64,000 nucleotides of DNA from Actinomycetes bacterium. Lineage in GTDB: Bacteria > Actinomycetota > Acidimicrobiia > Acidimicrobiales > RAAP-2. The position numbers were made by a program, and so were the translations under genes. This document shows positions 16,308-26,314 of this stretch, one piece after another. Under the pieces are notes generated by a model. That model did no database searches. It saw only the letters and a program-made list of their open reading frames with translations, and had not been told where the DNA came from. The DNA lies in assembly GCA_021801235.1 (NCBI GenBank), contig JAJYYG010000070.1, forward strand, positions 42,649 through 106,648, given 5' to 3'. Numbering within the stretch: the stretch's first letter is position 1; each line of letters opens with the position of its first letter.

Positions 16308-17017
16308 GCGGGCCGCCTTCGCCGTCCCCGGGACCCGCTCCGCGCCGCGCCGGCGCCCCGCCGGCGCCCTCCCATCTCTCGGCGGAGACCGTCGAGCGGG
16401 CCCGCGAGCTGATCGCGCTCTATCCCGAGGCCCGTTCCGCCCTCATCCCCCTGTGCCATCTCGCCCAGGAGCAGGACGGCTGGCTCCGCCCCGAGGCGAT
16501 GGCCGACATCGCCGCCCTGGTCGGGGTGACGCCGGCCGAGGTGTACGGCACCGCCAGCTTCTACGACATGCTGCACACCGAGCCGGTAGGGACCCACCTG
16601 GTGTCGGTGTGCACCAACATCGCCTGCCTGCTCGGGGGGGCGGCCGAGCTCCTCGAGCACGCGGAGACCTCGCTCGGGGTGAACGTCGGCGGGACGACCG
16701 TCGACGGTGCCATCACGCTCGAGGAGGCCGAGTGCCTGGCCGACTGCGACCGCGCTCCCTGCGTGCAGGTCAACCACCGGTACGTGGGCGCCCAGACCCC
16801 CGAGTCGTTCGACCGGCTGGTCGCCGACCTGCGCACCGGGGCGCGCGCCGACGAGATCCCGAGGCACGGCACGCTGGTCCGGGTGCGCCGCTCGGTCGGT
16901 CTCCGGGCCGGCCGCGACCGGGTGGTCGCCGAGCGGGCCGCCATGGCCGCCGCCCAGGCGGCCCGGGCCGAGGAGGCCGCCGCGGCCGCGGCCGGGCGTA
17001 AGGAGGGCTCCGCCTGA
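16304..17017 (+). CDS. nuoE: NADH-quinone oxidoreductase subunit E
   Basis: 24-kDa-type thioredoxin-fold subunit with the [2Fe-2S] cluster N1a. The four cysteines are visible as VCTNIAC and ECLADCDRAPC, with the TCCA-type loop replaced by ECLADCD. The GTG at 16304 overlaps the nuoD stop and has GGAGG about seven bases upstream. Its 237 residues include an N-terminal Pro-rich segment and a C-terminal Ala/Arg helix of about 50 residues. The stop shares one base with the nuoF ATG. Confidence 0.95.
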   Translation: MSGPPSPSPGPAPRRAGAPPAPSHLSAETVERARELIALYPEARSALIPLCHLAQEQDGWLRPEAMADIAALVGVTPAEVYGTASFYDMLHTEPVGTHLVSVCTNIACLLGGAAELLEHAETSLGVNVGGTTVDGAITLEEAECLADCDRAPCVQVNHRYVGAQTPESFDRLVADLRTGARADEIPRHGTLVRVRRSVGLRAGRDRVVAERAAMAAAQAARAEEAAAAAAGRKEGSA

Positions 17018-18321
17018 TGGCCGTGACCGACGCCCCCAGGATCGTCACCAGCCGCATCGGGTTCGACGACTCCCACACGCTGGAGCGCTTCCTGGCCACC
17101 GGGGGGTACGAAGGCCTGCGCAAGGCGCTGACCATGACGCCCGAGGCGGTGGCCCACGAGGTGGACGCCGCGAGCCTGCTCGGCCGCGGCGGCGCCGGGT
17201 TCCCCGCCGGCCGCAAGTGGTCCATGCTCCGCAAGAACCCGGTCAGCTATCTGGTGGTGAACGGGGACGAGAGCGAGCCGGCCACCTTCAAGGACCATCT
17301 GCTGGTCGAACGCGACCCGCACCAGCTGGTCGAAGGCGTCCTCATCGCCGCCTACGCGCTCCAGGTCTCCCAGGTGTTCGTCTTCCTGCGCGGCGAGTTC
17401 GCGCTCGGGCTCGAGCGGGTCCAGGCCGCACTGAACGACGCCTACGCCCACGGTGCCGTGGGGGAGGACATCTTCGGGTCGGGGTTCTCGGTGGACGTCG
17501 TGCTCCACCCGGGTGCCGGGGCCTACATCTGCGGCGAGGAGACCGCCCTGCTCGAGTCGCTCGAGGGCAAGCGCGGCTTCCCGCGTATCAAGCCCCCGTT
17601 CTTCCCGGCGGCGATCGGCCTCTACGGCGAGCCCACGGTGGTAAACAACGTCGAGACCATGTCCAACCTGCCGTGGATCATCCGGCACGGCGGAGCCGCC
17701 TTCGCCGCCCTGGGGGAGGGCCGCTCCACCGGGACCCGCCTGTTCGCCCTGGCCGGCCACGTGCGCAACCCCGGCGTCTTCGAGATCGAGATGGTCAAGA
17801 CGACGTTCGCCGACCTCATCCACGCCCCGGTGCTCGGCGGGGGCATCCCGCACGGCCGGGAGCTGAAGGCGTTCATCCCCGGAGGGGTCTCCGCTCCCTG
17901 GTTCGGACCGGACCAGATCGACCTCCCCCTGGGCCAGGACGAGGTCGCCGCGGCGGGGTCGATGCTCGGTTCGGGCTCGGTGGTCGTCATGGACGACCAC
18001 ACCTGCGCAGTCCGGGCGGCGTGGCGGATCACCAAGTTCTTCTCCCGGGAGTCCTGCGGTCAGTGCACCCCGTGCCGGGAGGGATCCGGCTGGCTCGAGC
18101 GGATCATGGAGCGCATCGAGACGGGGAGCGGGCGCGAGGAGGACCTCGACCTCCTCCTCGACGTCTGCGACAACATCGCCCCCGGATTGACGTGGCCGCC
18201 CCAGCAGACCACCATCTGCGTGCTCGGCCCGTCGATCCCGTCGTCGATCGGTTCGGCCATCCAGATGTTCCGTGACGAGTTCCTCGTCCATATCAAGGAA
18301 GGGGGCTGTCCCTATGGCTGA
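17017..18321 (+). CDS. nuoF: NADH-quinone oxidoreductase subunit F
   Basis: 51-kDa-type subunit that binds NADH and FMN and carries the [4Fe-4S] cluster N3. Visible are the FMN/NADH loop GRGGAGFPAGRKW, GAGAYICGEETALLESLEG, PPFFPAAIGLYGEPTVVNNVET and ESCGQCTPCREGSGW with the cluster cysteines; the fourth cysteine lies in QTTICVLG. It is 434 residues, a normal length. AGGAGG at 17001-17006 precedes the ATG, which overlaps the nuoE stop. The 3' end overlaps nuoG by eight bases. Confidence 0.97.
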   Translation: MAVTDAPRIVTSRIGFDDSHTLERFLATGGYEGLRKALTMTPEAVAHEVDAASLLGRGGAGFPAGRKWSMLRKNPVSYLVVNGDESEPATFKDHLLVERDPHQLVEGVLIAAYALQVSQVFVFLRGEFALGLERVQAALNDAYAHGAVGEDIFGSGFSVDVVLHPGAGAYICGEETALLESLEGKRGFPRIKPPFFPAAIGLYGEPTVVNNVETMSNLPWIIRHGGAAFAALGEGRSTGTRLFALAGHVRNPGVFEIEMVKTTFADLIHAPVLGGGIPHGRELKAFIPGGVSAPWFGPDQIDLPLGQDEVAAAGSMLGSGSVVVMDDHTCAVRAAWRITKFFSRESCGQCTPCREGSGWLERIMERIETGSGREEDLDLLLDVCDNIAPGLTWPPQQTTICVLGPSIPSSIGSAIQMFRDEFLVHIKEGGCPYG

Positions 18322-21094
18322 CCGGGACGCCGCCCGACCCGGGGCGGGACAGGATGCCGCGGAGGCGACGGTGACGTTCACCCTCGACGGACGTGAGGTC
18401 ACCGCCCGCAAGGGCGAGATGCTCATCGCGGCGGCGGAGCGCGCCGGGACGTTCATCCCCCGCTTCTGCTACCACCCCCGGATGTCGTCGGTGGGGGTGT
18501 GCCGGATGTGCCTGGTGGAGGTGAGCGGCCCCCGGGGCGCCACCCTCCAGCCCAGCTGCTTCATCGAGGCGACCGAAGGCGCGGTGGTCGACACCCTGTC
18601 GGACAAGGTCAAGAAGGCCCAGGACGGCGTCCTCGAGTTCCTGCTGGTCAACCACCCCCTGGACTGCCCCGTGTGCGACAAGGGTGGGGAGTGCCCCCTC
18701 CAGGACCAGACGCTCGCGTACGGGCCGGGCGAGTCCCGGTTCGTCGAGGAGAAGCGCCACTTCGAGAAGCCGATCCCCGTGTCGGAGCTGGTGCTGCTCG
18801 ACCGCGAGCGCTGCATCCAGTGCAGCCGGTGCACCCGGTTCGCGTCCGAAGTGGCGGGCGAGGCGCAGATCGACTTCATCGGTCGTGGCGAGGAGATCGA
18901 GGTCAACACCTTCCCCGACCTCCCGTTCTCCTCGTACTTCTCGGGCAACACCGTCCAGATCTGCCCGGTCGGGGCGCTCACCGCCGCCCCCTACCGGTTC
19001 GCCGCCCGGCCGTGGGACCTCGACCAGGTCGAGTCCACCTGCACCACCTGTGCGGTCGGGTGCCGGGTGGCGGTCCAGTCGTCGGCCAACCGGGTCACCC
19101 GCCTGCTCGGCATCGACTCCGACCCCGTCAACCACGGCTGGCTGTGCGACAAGGGGCGGTTCGCCTTCGAGGCGGTCAACGACGGGGACCGGGTCACCGA
19201 GCCCATGGTCCGCATCGACGGCGAGCTGACGCCGGTCACCTGGCACGAGGCCCTGGAGCGGGTGGCCGACGGCCTGCGGTCCGCCGCTGCCGACGGTCCG
19301 GAGGGGATCGGGTTCATCGGGGGAGCCCGATTGACCAACGAGGGCGCCTACGCCTGGACGAAGCTGGCCAAGGGGGTCCTCGGTACCGACTCGGTCGATG
19401 CCCAGCTGGGGGACGGGCTCCCGGCGGCCGCGGTCCTCGGCCTGCCCCGCGCCACCATCGACCAGGCCGCGACGGCCGCCACGGTGGTGCTGCTGGCGGG
19501 TGACCTCCGCGAGGAGCTCCCGGTGCTCTACCTCCGGCTGCGCTCCCGCGTGGTGGGCGGCGACCTCTCGCTGGTCGAGCTGTCGCCGCAGGCGACGGCG
19601 TCCACGCCCTTCGCCTCGGTCTCGCTCCGGTACCGGCCGGGGGATGCCGCCGGCCTGGCCCGCGCCATGGTCGACGACACCGCGTCGCTCCCTGCCGGCA
19701 CCGACCCGGCGGCACTTGCCGAGGCGCGCCGCCTGACGGGCTCCGGCCCGGTCGTCGTGGTGATCGGCCGTCCCTCGTTGGCCGAGGACGGCAGGCTCGT
19801 CGCCGAGGCGGCCCGGATCCTGGCGGAGGCCCGGCCCGACTGCCGGTTCCTCCCCGCCCTCCGGCGCGGGAACGTGCTCGGTGCCCTTGACATGGGGATG
19901 GCCCCGGGGGTGCTGCCGGGCCGGGTCGACCTCGACGACGCTCGGGCCTGGTTCGCGCGGGAGTGGGACACGGTGCCCGAGCGGGCCGGACGCGACACGG
20001 TGGGCATGCTGCGCTCCGCCGCCGGACCGGCGGCAGGGGGTTCCGGGGACCCGGACCCCACCGTGCGGGTGCGGGCGTTGGTCCTGCTGGGGGCGGACCC
20101 GACCGGCGACCTGCCCGATGCCCGACTGGCCGGGGAAGGGCTCGACGGCGCCGAGTTCGTCGTGCAGGTGGCGTCGTCGACGGCGGCGCTGTCCACCCGG
20201 GCGGACGTGGTGCTTCCCGCGGCGGAGGCCCACGAGCGTCCGGGGACCACCACCAACATCGAGGGCCGGGTCACCCGGCTCGGCCAGAAGCTCGTCCCGC
20301 CCGGGCAGGCCTGGCCGGACTGGATGATCGCCGCGGAGCTGGCCTCCCACCTCGACGCCGACCTCGGCCTGGACTCGCTGCACGGGGTCTGGGACGAGGT
20401 CGAACGGCTGGCACCGGCCTACCGCGGGATCACCCGCTCGGTGCTCGAGGCGGCGGGTGGCGACGGGGTCGTCGCTCCGCTGGCGACCTCCGGGGTCGGC
20501 ATCTCCCGCCGCTCCGTCCCGGGCCCGCTGGACCCGATCGCCTTCCCCGGGGTCGAGTCGGTGGAGCGCCAGGGTGCCCCGCCCCGTGCCGGGTTCGCGG
20601 AATCCCCGACGGCGGTGACGACGGCGGCCGTCGCCACCGGGGGGGAGGGTGGGGCCGCCGACGCGTCCGGCCGGGAGGACGGGGGCACCGAGGGCGACGG
20701 TCCTCCGGCCCGCCCGCCGCTCCTCGGCGTCCCGGCCGACCTGGGCGCGCCGCGGGTGCCTCCGACGGACAGCTACACCTCGCGGCTGGTCGCCTCCCGT
20801 CGTCTCTACGACCGGGGTGCGGCGGTGGCGGCGTCCCCGGCGCTCGCCGCCCTGGTCCCCGAGCCACCGGTGCGGGTCAACCCCCACGACCTCGACGACC
20901 TCGGTGTGGCTCCGGGCGGGGACGTCCTGGTGAGGACGGCCACCGCGTCGCTGGTGGCGCCGGCCGTCGCCGACCCCTCGCTCCCCCGGAAGGTGGTGGC
21001 GGCCGACTTCAACCTCCCCCTCGCCGGGGGGAGCATCGCCGACCTGATCGACGCCACCGCCCCGGTGACCGAGCTCCGGCTGGAGACACCGTGA
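18314..21094 (+). CDS. nuoG: NADH-quinone oxidoreductase subunit G
   Basis: 75-kDa-type subunit, 926 residues. The N-terminal ferredoxin domain has FCYHPRMSSVGVCRMC and a fourth Cys for N1b. HPLDCPVCDKGGECPLQ gives the His/Cys-ligated N5. CIQCSRCTRFASEVAG plus VQICPVGAL gives N4. CTTCAVGCRV with a later Cys in GWLCDKGRFAF matches the extra N7 motif found in some bacteria. The rest is a molybdopterin-oxidoreductase-like domain without evident cofactor, with a low-complexity insertion near residues 750-815. The ATG at 18314 lies inside the end of nuoF, and the stop overlaps the nuoH GTG. Confidence 0.96.
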   Translation: MADRDAARPGAGQDAAEATVTFTLDGREVTARKGEMLIAAAERAGTFIPRFCYHPRMSSVGVCRMCLVEVSGPRGATLQPSCFIEATEGAVVDTLSDKVKKAQDGVLEFLLVNHPLDCPVCDKGGECPLQDQTLAYGPGESRFVEEKRHFEKPIPVSELVLLDRERCIQCSRCTRFASEVAGEAQIDFIGRGEEIEVNTFPDLPFSSYFSGNTVQICPVGALTAAPYRFAARPWDLDQVESTCTTCAVGCRVAVQSSANRVTRLLGIDSDPVNHGWLCDKGRFAFEAVNDGDRVTEPMVRIDGELTPVTWHEALERVADGLRSAAADGPEGIGFIGGARLTNEGAYAWTKLAKGVLGTDSVDAQLGDGLPAAAVLGLPRATIDQAATAATVVLLAGDLREELPVLYLRLRSRVVGGDLSLVELSPQATASTPFASVSLRYRPGDAAGLARAMVDDTASLPAGTDPAALAEARRLTGSGPVVVVIGRPSLAEDGRLVAEAARILAEARPDCRFLPALRRGNVLGALDMGMAPGVLPGRVDLDDARAWFAREWDTVPERAGRDTVGMLRSAAGPAAGGSGDPDPTVRVRALVLLGADPTGDLPDARLAGEGLDGAEFVVQVASSTAALSTRADVVLPAAEAHERPGTTTNIEGRVTRLGQKLVPPGQAWPDWMIAAELASHLDADLGLDSLHGVWDEVERLAPAYRGITRSVLEAAGGDGVVAPLATSGVGISRRSVPGPLDPIAFPGVESVERQGAPPRAGFAESPTAVTTAAVATGGEGGAADASGREDGGTEGDGPPARPPLLGVPADLGAPRVPPTDSYTSRLVASRRLYDRGAAVAASPALAALVPEPPVRVNPHDLDDLGVAPGGDVLVRTATASLVAPAVADPSLPRKVVAADFNLPLAGGSIADLIDATAPVTELRLETP

Positions 21095-22353
21095 GCCCCG
21101 TCGCGACGTCCCTCGGCCTGCTGGGTGCCGGCGACCCCCTCTACAACCACGGGGTGGACTGGGTGGTCCTCCTGATCGTCCTCGTGAAGGTCGTGGTGGT
21201 GTTCGCCGCGCTCATGGTGTCGGTGATGCTGATGATCTGGTTCGAGCGCAAGGTGATCTCGGACATGCAGAGCCGGATCGGCCCGAACCGGGCGGGACCG
21301 TTCGGGATCATGCAGACCCTCGCCGACGGGATCAAGCTCTTCTTCAAGGAGGACCTGATCCCCGACCAGGCGGACCGCTTCGTCTTCAAGCTGGCCCCGT
21401 ACCTGACGATCATCCCCGCCTTCTTGAGCTTCGCCATCGTCCCCATCGGGGGCTACGCCACCATCGCCGGGCACACGTTCGAGCTCCAGCTGGCCGACCC
21501 GCCGATGGGCATCCTCTTCCTCCTGGCGATGTCGTCGATCGGCGTCTACGGGATCATGCTCGCCGGCTGGTCGTCCGGCTCGAAGTACCCCCTGCTGGGA
21601 TCGGTGCGCGCCTCGGCGCAGATGATCTCCTACGAGGCCGCCCTGGGGATGACCGTGGTGATGGTCGTCCTGATCACCGGGTCGCTCAGCACCCGCGCCA
21701 TCGTGGACGCCCAGAGCCTCCACCTCTGGCAGTGGAACGCCATCCGGCTCGGCGTGGTCCCGTTCGTGATCTTCTTCATCGCCATCGTGGCCGAGACGAA
21801 CCGCCCCCCGTTCGACCTGGTCGAGGCGGACTCGGAGCTGGTCGGCGGGTTCGTGACGGAGTACTCGTCCATCCGGTTCGCCCTCTTCTTCCTCGCCGAG
21901 TTCATGAACACCATCACCATGTCCGCCATCACGGTGACCCTGTTCTTCGGCGGCCCGGACGGGCCGGTGCCCCACATCCCGCACACCCAGTGGCTCTGGC
22001 CGATCCTGTGGTTCCTGGCCAAGACCATCGTGTTCCTCTTCATCTTCGTCTGGCTGCGGGCGGCGCTGCCCCGGCTCCGGTACGACCAGCTGATGAGCCT
22101 GGGCTGGAAGCGGCTCATCCCTCTGGCCCTGGGCTGGCTCCTCATCGTCGCCGGCTTCGTGGTCGACGGCGGGTGGGGCCTGGTCATGGCCGCCGCGGTG
22201 GTGGCGTCGGCCGTGCTGATCACCCGGGCGTTCGCCATCGGGGCGGAGCGCGAGGAGTCCCGCGCCGTGCTCCCCGGCGTCGGCCTCCGTCTCTGGAACC
22301 GCCCCCCGGAGCCGACCGGTCCGGCGCCGACCAACCGGGAGGGCGGTGCCTGA
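21091..22353 (+). CDS. nuoH: NADH-quinone oxidoreductase subunit H
   Basis: Membrane subunit that forms the quinone channel next to NuoB/NuoD. The family signatures are present: FERKVISDMQSRIGPNRAGP, QTLADGIKLFFKED, AETNRPPFDLVEADSELVGG and TEYSSIRFALFFLAEF. 420 residues with about eight or nine transmembrane helices. The GTG overlaps the nuoG stop (GTGA), and the stop shares a base with the nuoI ATG. Confidence 0.97.
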   Translation: MSPVATSLGLLGAGDPLYNHGVDWVVLLIVLVKVVVVFAALMVSVMLMIWFERKVISDMQSRIGPNRAGPFGIMQTLADGIKLFFKEDLIPDQADRFVFKLAPYLTIIPAFLSFAIVPIGGYATIAGHTFELQLADPPMGILFLLAMSSIGVYGIMLAGWSSGSKYPLLGSVRASAQMISYEAALGMTVVMVVLITGSLSTRAIVDAQSLHLWQWNAIRLGVVPFVIFFIAIVAETNRPPFDLVEADSELVGGFVTEYSSIRFALFFLAEFMNTITMSAITVTLFFGGPDGPVPHIPHTQWLWPILWFLAKTIVFLFIFVWLRAALPRLRYDQLMSLGWKRLIPLALGWLLIVAGFVVDGGWGLVMAAAVVASAVLITRAFAIGAEREESRAVLPGVGLRLWNRPPEPTGPAPTNREGGA

Positions 22354-23288
22354 TGGCGACCCCCGAACCACCGAAGCAGCGCCAGAACTTCCTGGGGGGC
22401 TTCAAGCTCACCCTCGAGCACCTCGGCCGGCCGCCGGTGACGCGCCAGTACCCCGAGGAGAAGCGTCCGAAGCAGCCCCGCCAGCACGGTCGCCACGTCC
22501 TCAACCGCTACGAGGACGGCATGGAGAAGTGCATCGGCTGCGAGCTCTGCGCCGGGGTCTGCCCCGCCGACTGCATCTACGTCCGCGGCCTCGACAACCC
22601 GCCCGACCATCCGGTGTCCCCGGGTGAGCGCTACGGCTACGTCTACGAGATCAACTTCCTCCGGTGCATCCACTGCGACCTGTGCGTGGAGGCCTGCCCG
22701 ACCGAGGCCATCACCGAGTCGAAGCTCATGGAGTTCTCGTTCACCAATCGGAACGACGCCATCTACACCAAGCAGGAGCTACTGGTGGGCGACGACGGCC
22801 GGCCCCAGCACCTGCCGTGGGAGGACTGGCGCGAGAGCGACGACCTCCACACGTCCGGCTGGATGCGGGCCACGTCCCCTGCGGGTGCGGCCGCCTTCGA
22901 GGGGGAGGTCCAGTGGTCGGGCGAGCTCGGCTTCGGGGTGCGCACCCCGGAAGGAGGCCAGAGCGGCCGCCGCGACGACGCGGCCACCGGCTCCCTGCCG
23001 ATCCGCCAGACGCTCGAGCGCCATCTCCGCCCGGTGGACATGCCGGCTGCCAAGCGGGGTCCGCGGGGTGCGGTGGGCCGCCTGCTCGAGAAGCTCGACC
23101 GGTTCTCGCCGGGGGCGGGAGCCCGCCACAGGGTGGAGGCGGACACCGCCTACGAGGCGGCGCTGGAGGCCGGCGACTCCACCGGGGCCTACCGTGACGC
23201 CGCGGCACCCGATCCCGCGGTAGCCCGCACCGCGGCACCCGACGCCGCGGCACCCGATCCCGCGGTACCCGAGGGAGGCGCACGATGA
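22353..23288 (+). CDS. nuoI: NADH-quinone oxidoreductase subunit I
   Basis: Ferredoxin-like subunit with two [4Fe-4S] clusters (N6a and N6b), shown by [15 protein letters not shown] and [15 protein letters not shown]. The ferredoxin core ends near residue 150. The 311-residue protein has an unusually long C-terminal part, Pro/Gly/Asp-rich, ending in a degenerate Ala-Pro-Asp-Pro repeat (AAPDPAV). The ATG shares a base with the nuoH stop (TGATG), and the stop overlaps nuoJ (ATGA). Confidence 0.95.
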   Translation: MATPEPPKQRQNFLGGFKLTLEHLGRPPVTRQYPEEKRPKQPRQHGRHVLNRYEDGMEKCIGCELCAGVCPADCIYVRGLDNPPDHPVSPGERYGYVYEINFLRCIHCDLCVEACPTEAITESKLMEFSFTNRNDAIYTKQELLVGDDGRPQHLPWEDWRESDDLHTSGWMRATSPAGAAAFEGEVQWSGELGFGVRTPEGGQSGRRDDAATGSLPIRQTLERHLRPVDMPAAKRGPRGAVGRLLEKLDRFSPGAGARHRVEADTAYEAALEAGDSTGAYRDAAAPDPAVARTAAPDAAAPDPAVPEGGAR

Positions 23289-24049
23289 CCGGCGCCCTGC
23301 TGGGCGCGACGACCGCAGTCGCCGGGCATGCGTCCCTGGTCGACTGGGGGACGTTCGTCGTGGCCGCCGCCATCGTCCTGGCCGGGGCGGTGGGCGTGGT
23401 CGTCGCCCGGAACCCGGTCCACTCGGCTCTGATGCTGGTGATGACCCTGTTCGGCATCGCCGTGCTCTTCGTGCTCCAGCGGGCCGACTTCCTGGCCGCG
23501 GTGCAGGTCATCGTCTACGCGGGCGCCATCGTGGTCCTGTTCCTGTTCGTCATCATGTTCCTCGGGGTCGACCGCGAGGAACAGTTCGGGACGGAGCGCC
23601 TGAGGGGGCAGCGGCCACTGGCCATCGGCCTGGTCCTGCTGGGGGCGACCGGGCTCCTCCTGCTGGGCGAGGTGTCCAAGTGGGTCACCGGGGCACCCTC
23701 GGTGGCCGGCTCGACCGACGTCTCCACCTCGAACGTTGCCCAGCTGGGCACGTCGGTCTACACCACCTACCTGTTCCCCTTCGAGGTGACCTCCGCGCTG
23801 CTGGTGATCGCCGTGGTGGGCGCGGTGGTCCTCGCCCGCCGCCCGCCGGTGGCGGCGAACCAGCCGGGGCCTGCCCCGGGGGACGCCGTCAGCACCCCCG
23901 GCGACGGGGACTCCGGGGACCGACCGGTCGACCCCGACGTCACCGGCGGGGACCGCGGCGTCCCGGACGGACCCGGTGCCGCCTCGGCGCCGCCGACCGG
24001 TGTGGCCCCGCCGTCCGACCCGGGCGCACGGGACCAGGTGGCACCATGA
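23285..24049 (+). CDS. nuoJ: NADH-quinone oxidoreductase subunit J
   Basis: Membrane subunit with five helices. [21 protein letters not shown] and [21 protein letters not shown] are the conserved NuoJ segments. 254 residues: the last ~60, after VVLARR, form a Gly/Pro/Asp-rich hydrophilic tail. The ATG overlaps the nuoI stop, and the stop overlaps the nuoK ATG. Confidence 0.95.
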   Translation: MTGALLGATTAVAGHASLVDWGTFVVAAAIVLAGAVGVVVARNPVHSALMLVMTLFGIAVLFVLQRADFLAAVQVIVYAGAIVVLFLFVIMFLGVDREEQFGTERLRGQRPLAIGLVLLGATGLLLLGEVSKWVTGAPSVAGSTDVSTSNVAQLGTSVYTTYLFPFEVTSALLVIAVVGAVVLARRPPVAANQPGPAPGDAVSTPGDGDSGDRPVDPDVTGGDRGVPDGPGAASAPPTGVAPPSDPGARDQVAP

Positions 24050-24378
24050 CGGCGGCGGTGACGACCATCAACGGCAACATCAGCGGTGCCTGGTACCTGG
24101 GTCTGGCCGCGGTGCTCTTCTCGATCGGAGCGCTCGGCGTGCTGGTCCGCAAGAACGTGCTGGTGATGTTCATGTGCATCGAGCTGATGCTGAACGCCGC
24201 CAACCTCACCTTCGTGACCTTCGCCAACATGCTGCACGACATCGGCGGGCAGGTGCTGGTGTTCTTCGTGCTGGTGGTGGCGGCCGCCGAGGTCGTCGTG
24301 GGCCTCGGCATCGTCGTCGCCATCTTCCGCCGCCGGGCCAACGCAACGGCCGACGATCTCCACCTGATGAAGGGCTGA
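24046..24378 (+). CDS. nuoK: NADH-quinone oxidoreductase subunit K
   Basis: Small MrpC-like membrane subunit, 110 residues, three helices. It contains [20 protein letters not shown], with the conserved membrane glutamate in CIELMLN, and a second glutamate in [19 protein letters not shown]. Both take part in the proton path. The ATG at 24046 overlaps the nuoJ stop. Normal length. Confidence 0.97.
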   Translation: MTAAVTTINGNISGAWYLGLAAVLFSIGALGVLVRKNVLVMFMCIELMLNAANLTFVTFANMLHDIGGQVLVFFVLVVAAAEVVVGLGIVVAIFRRRANATADDLHLMKG

Positions 24379-24385
24379 CAGGACC

Positions 24386-26314
24386 GTGCTGCAGGTGACC
24401 TACCTCATTGTTCTGCTGCCCCTGGTCGGCTTCGCCGTGCAGGTGGTCGCCGGCCGCAAGCTGGGCGATCCCTGGGCCGGCGTGGTGGCCACCCTCTTCG
24501 TCGCCGCCTCGTTCGTGGTGGCGGTGGGTGCCTTCTTCGACCTGCTCACCCTCCACGGCGCGGTGCGGTCCTACAGCCAGGACCTCTGGACATGGATCCC
24601 GGTGGGCGGCCTGCAGGTCCGCGCCGACCTCTACCTCGACCCGCTCTCGATGACCATGGTGCTGTTCGTGACCGGCATCAGCGCGCTGATCCACATGTAC
24701 TCGATCGCCTACATGAAGGGGGACTCCGACTACCCGAAGTTCTTCCTCTACCTGAACCTGTTCGTCGCCTCCATGCTCATCCTGGTGCTCGGGGGCAACA
24801 TGCTCGTCACCTTCGTCGGATGGGAGGGGGTCGGGACCTGCTCCTACTTCCTCATCTCCTTCTGGTTCACCCGGGACTCCGCCGCCAGCGCCGGAAAGAA
24901 GGCGTTCGTCTACAACCGGATCGGCGACGCCGGGTTCCTCGCCGCCATCTTCCTCACCTTCGAGAAGGTCGGGTCCCTCGAGTACACCACGGTGTTCGCC
25001 CGCATCGGGTCCATCGGGTCGGGGAACATCACGGCCATCTGCCTTCTGCTGTTGGTGGGCGTGGTCGGCAAGTCCGCCCAGATCCCGCTCTTCCCGTGGC
25101 TCGCCGACGCCATGGAGGGCCCGACGCCGGTGTCCGCCCTGATCCACGCGGCCACCATGGTGACGGCCGGGGTCTACCTGCTGTGCCGGGTGAACCCGCT
25201 CCTCCACGCCTCCCCGGACGCCGCCCTGACCGTGGCCGTCGTCGGTGCCGCCACCGCGTTCGTGGCCGCCACCATCGCCTGCGCCCAGGACGACATCAAG
25301 AAGGTGCTCGCCTACTCGACGGTGTCCCAGCTCGGCTACATGTTCCTCGCCATCGGCACCGGTGCCTACGAGGCGGCCATCTTCCTCATGGTCGCCCACG
25401 CGTTCTTCAAGGGGCTCCTGTTCCTCGGGTCCGGCTCGGTCATCCACGGGCTCCACGACGAGCAGGACCTCAAGCGCATGGGCAACCTGCGCGCCGCCAT
25501 GCCGCTCACGTTCGTCACCTTCGCCATCGGCTGGCTGGCCATCGCCGGCGTCCCGCCGCTCTCCGGGTTCTGGGCCAAGGGGGAGGTGCTCGACAACGCC
25601 TGGGCCGCCCACCCGGCGCTGTGGGTGGTGGGGATCGTGACCGCCGGCCTGACCGCCTACTACATGAGCCGCCTCACCGGTCTGGCCTTCTTCGGCAAGG
25701 ACCGCTGGAAGGACCCCGTCCCGCTCGACGCCGGGCGGGACATGGTGACCGCCCACCACGTCGGCGGGCCGATCCCCGAGCCCCACGAGTCGGGGTGGGT
25801 GATGACCGTCCCACTGGTCGTGCTCGCCTTCTTCGCGGCGCTGGCGGGGGTGATGGCCTTCTCGAACACCCACCTCTCGCTGGCCCACTGGGTGGACCCG
25901 GTCTTCGCCGGCGCCCTCTACAACGACCACGAGCGCACGTCGACGCTCTGGCTGCTGGGCACCTTGGACGCGGTGGTCGCGCTGGTGTTCGTCGCCATCG
26001 CCCTGCGCCTGTGGGTGACCCGGGCCGACCGACCCCGGCTCGAGTCGGAGTTCCTCCGGCGATCGTGGTTCATCAACGAGGCCTACGACGCCGTCATCGG
26101 CCGTCCCGGGGCACGCCTCGCCCAGTTCTCCGCCACCGTGGTCGAGCAGGGGGTGATCGACGGTGCGGTGAACGGGGTGGCGACCGCGGTCCGCCGTTCG
26201 GGCACCCTGGTCCGCAGGACCCAGACCGGTTACCTGCGCCACTACGCGCTGTGGATCGTGGTGGGCATCGTGGCGCTCCTCGCCTTCGTGCTGACCCGGA
26301 TGTGGTGGGCCTGA
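24386..26314 (+). CDS. nuoL: NADH-quinone oxidoreductase subunit L
   Basis: Antiporter-like proton-pumping subunit at the distal end of the membrane arm, 642 residues, about sixteen helices including the lateral helix. Motifs are FVGWEGVGTCSYFLISFW with the key glutamate, VGKSAQIPLFPWLADAMEGPTPVSALIHAATMV-type core seen in two parts, and KKVLAYSTVSQLGYM. The start is GTG at 24386, seven bases after the nuoK stop. The stop shares a base with nuoM. Confidence 0.96.
   Translation: MLQVTYLIVLLPLVGFAVQVVAGRKLGDPWAGVVATLFVAASFVVAVGAFFDLLTLHGAVRSYSQDLWTWIPVGGLQVRADLYLDPLSMTMVLFVTGISALIHMYSIAYMKGDSDYPKFFLYLNLFVASMLILVLGGNMLVTFVGWEGVGTCSYFLISFWFTRDSAASAGKKAFVYNRIGDAGFLAAIFLTFEKVGSLEYTTVFARIGSIGSGNITAICLLLLVGVVGKSAQIPLFPWLADAMEGPTPVSALIHAATMVTAGVYLLCRVNPLLHASPDAALTVAVVGAATAFVAATIACAQDDIKKVLAYSTVSQLGYMFLAIGTGAYEAAIFLMVAHAFFKGLLFLGSGSVIHGLHDEQDLKRMGNLRAAMPLTFVTFAIGWLAIAGVPPLSGFWAKGEVLDNAWAAHPALWVVGIVTAGLTAYYMSRLTGLAFFGKDRWKDPVPLDAGRDMVTAHHVGGPIPEPHESGWVMTVPLVVLAFFAALAGVMAFSNTHLSLAHWVDPVFAGALYNDHERTSTLWLLGTLDAVVALVFVAIALRLWVTRADRPRLESEFLRRSWFINEAYDAVIGRPGARLAQFSATVVEQGVIDGAVNGVATAVRRSGTLVRRTQTGYLRHYALWIVVGIVALLAFVLTRMWWA

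Noticed and set aside
24206..26242. 678-codon open frame on the minus strand opposite nuoL
   Set aside because: Antisense shadow of nuoL, rich in Glu/Gly/His, no start signal and no family.
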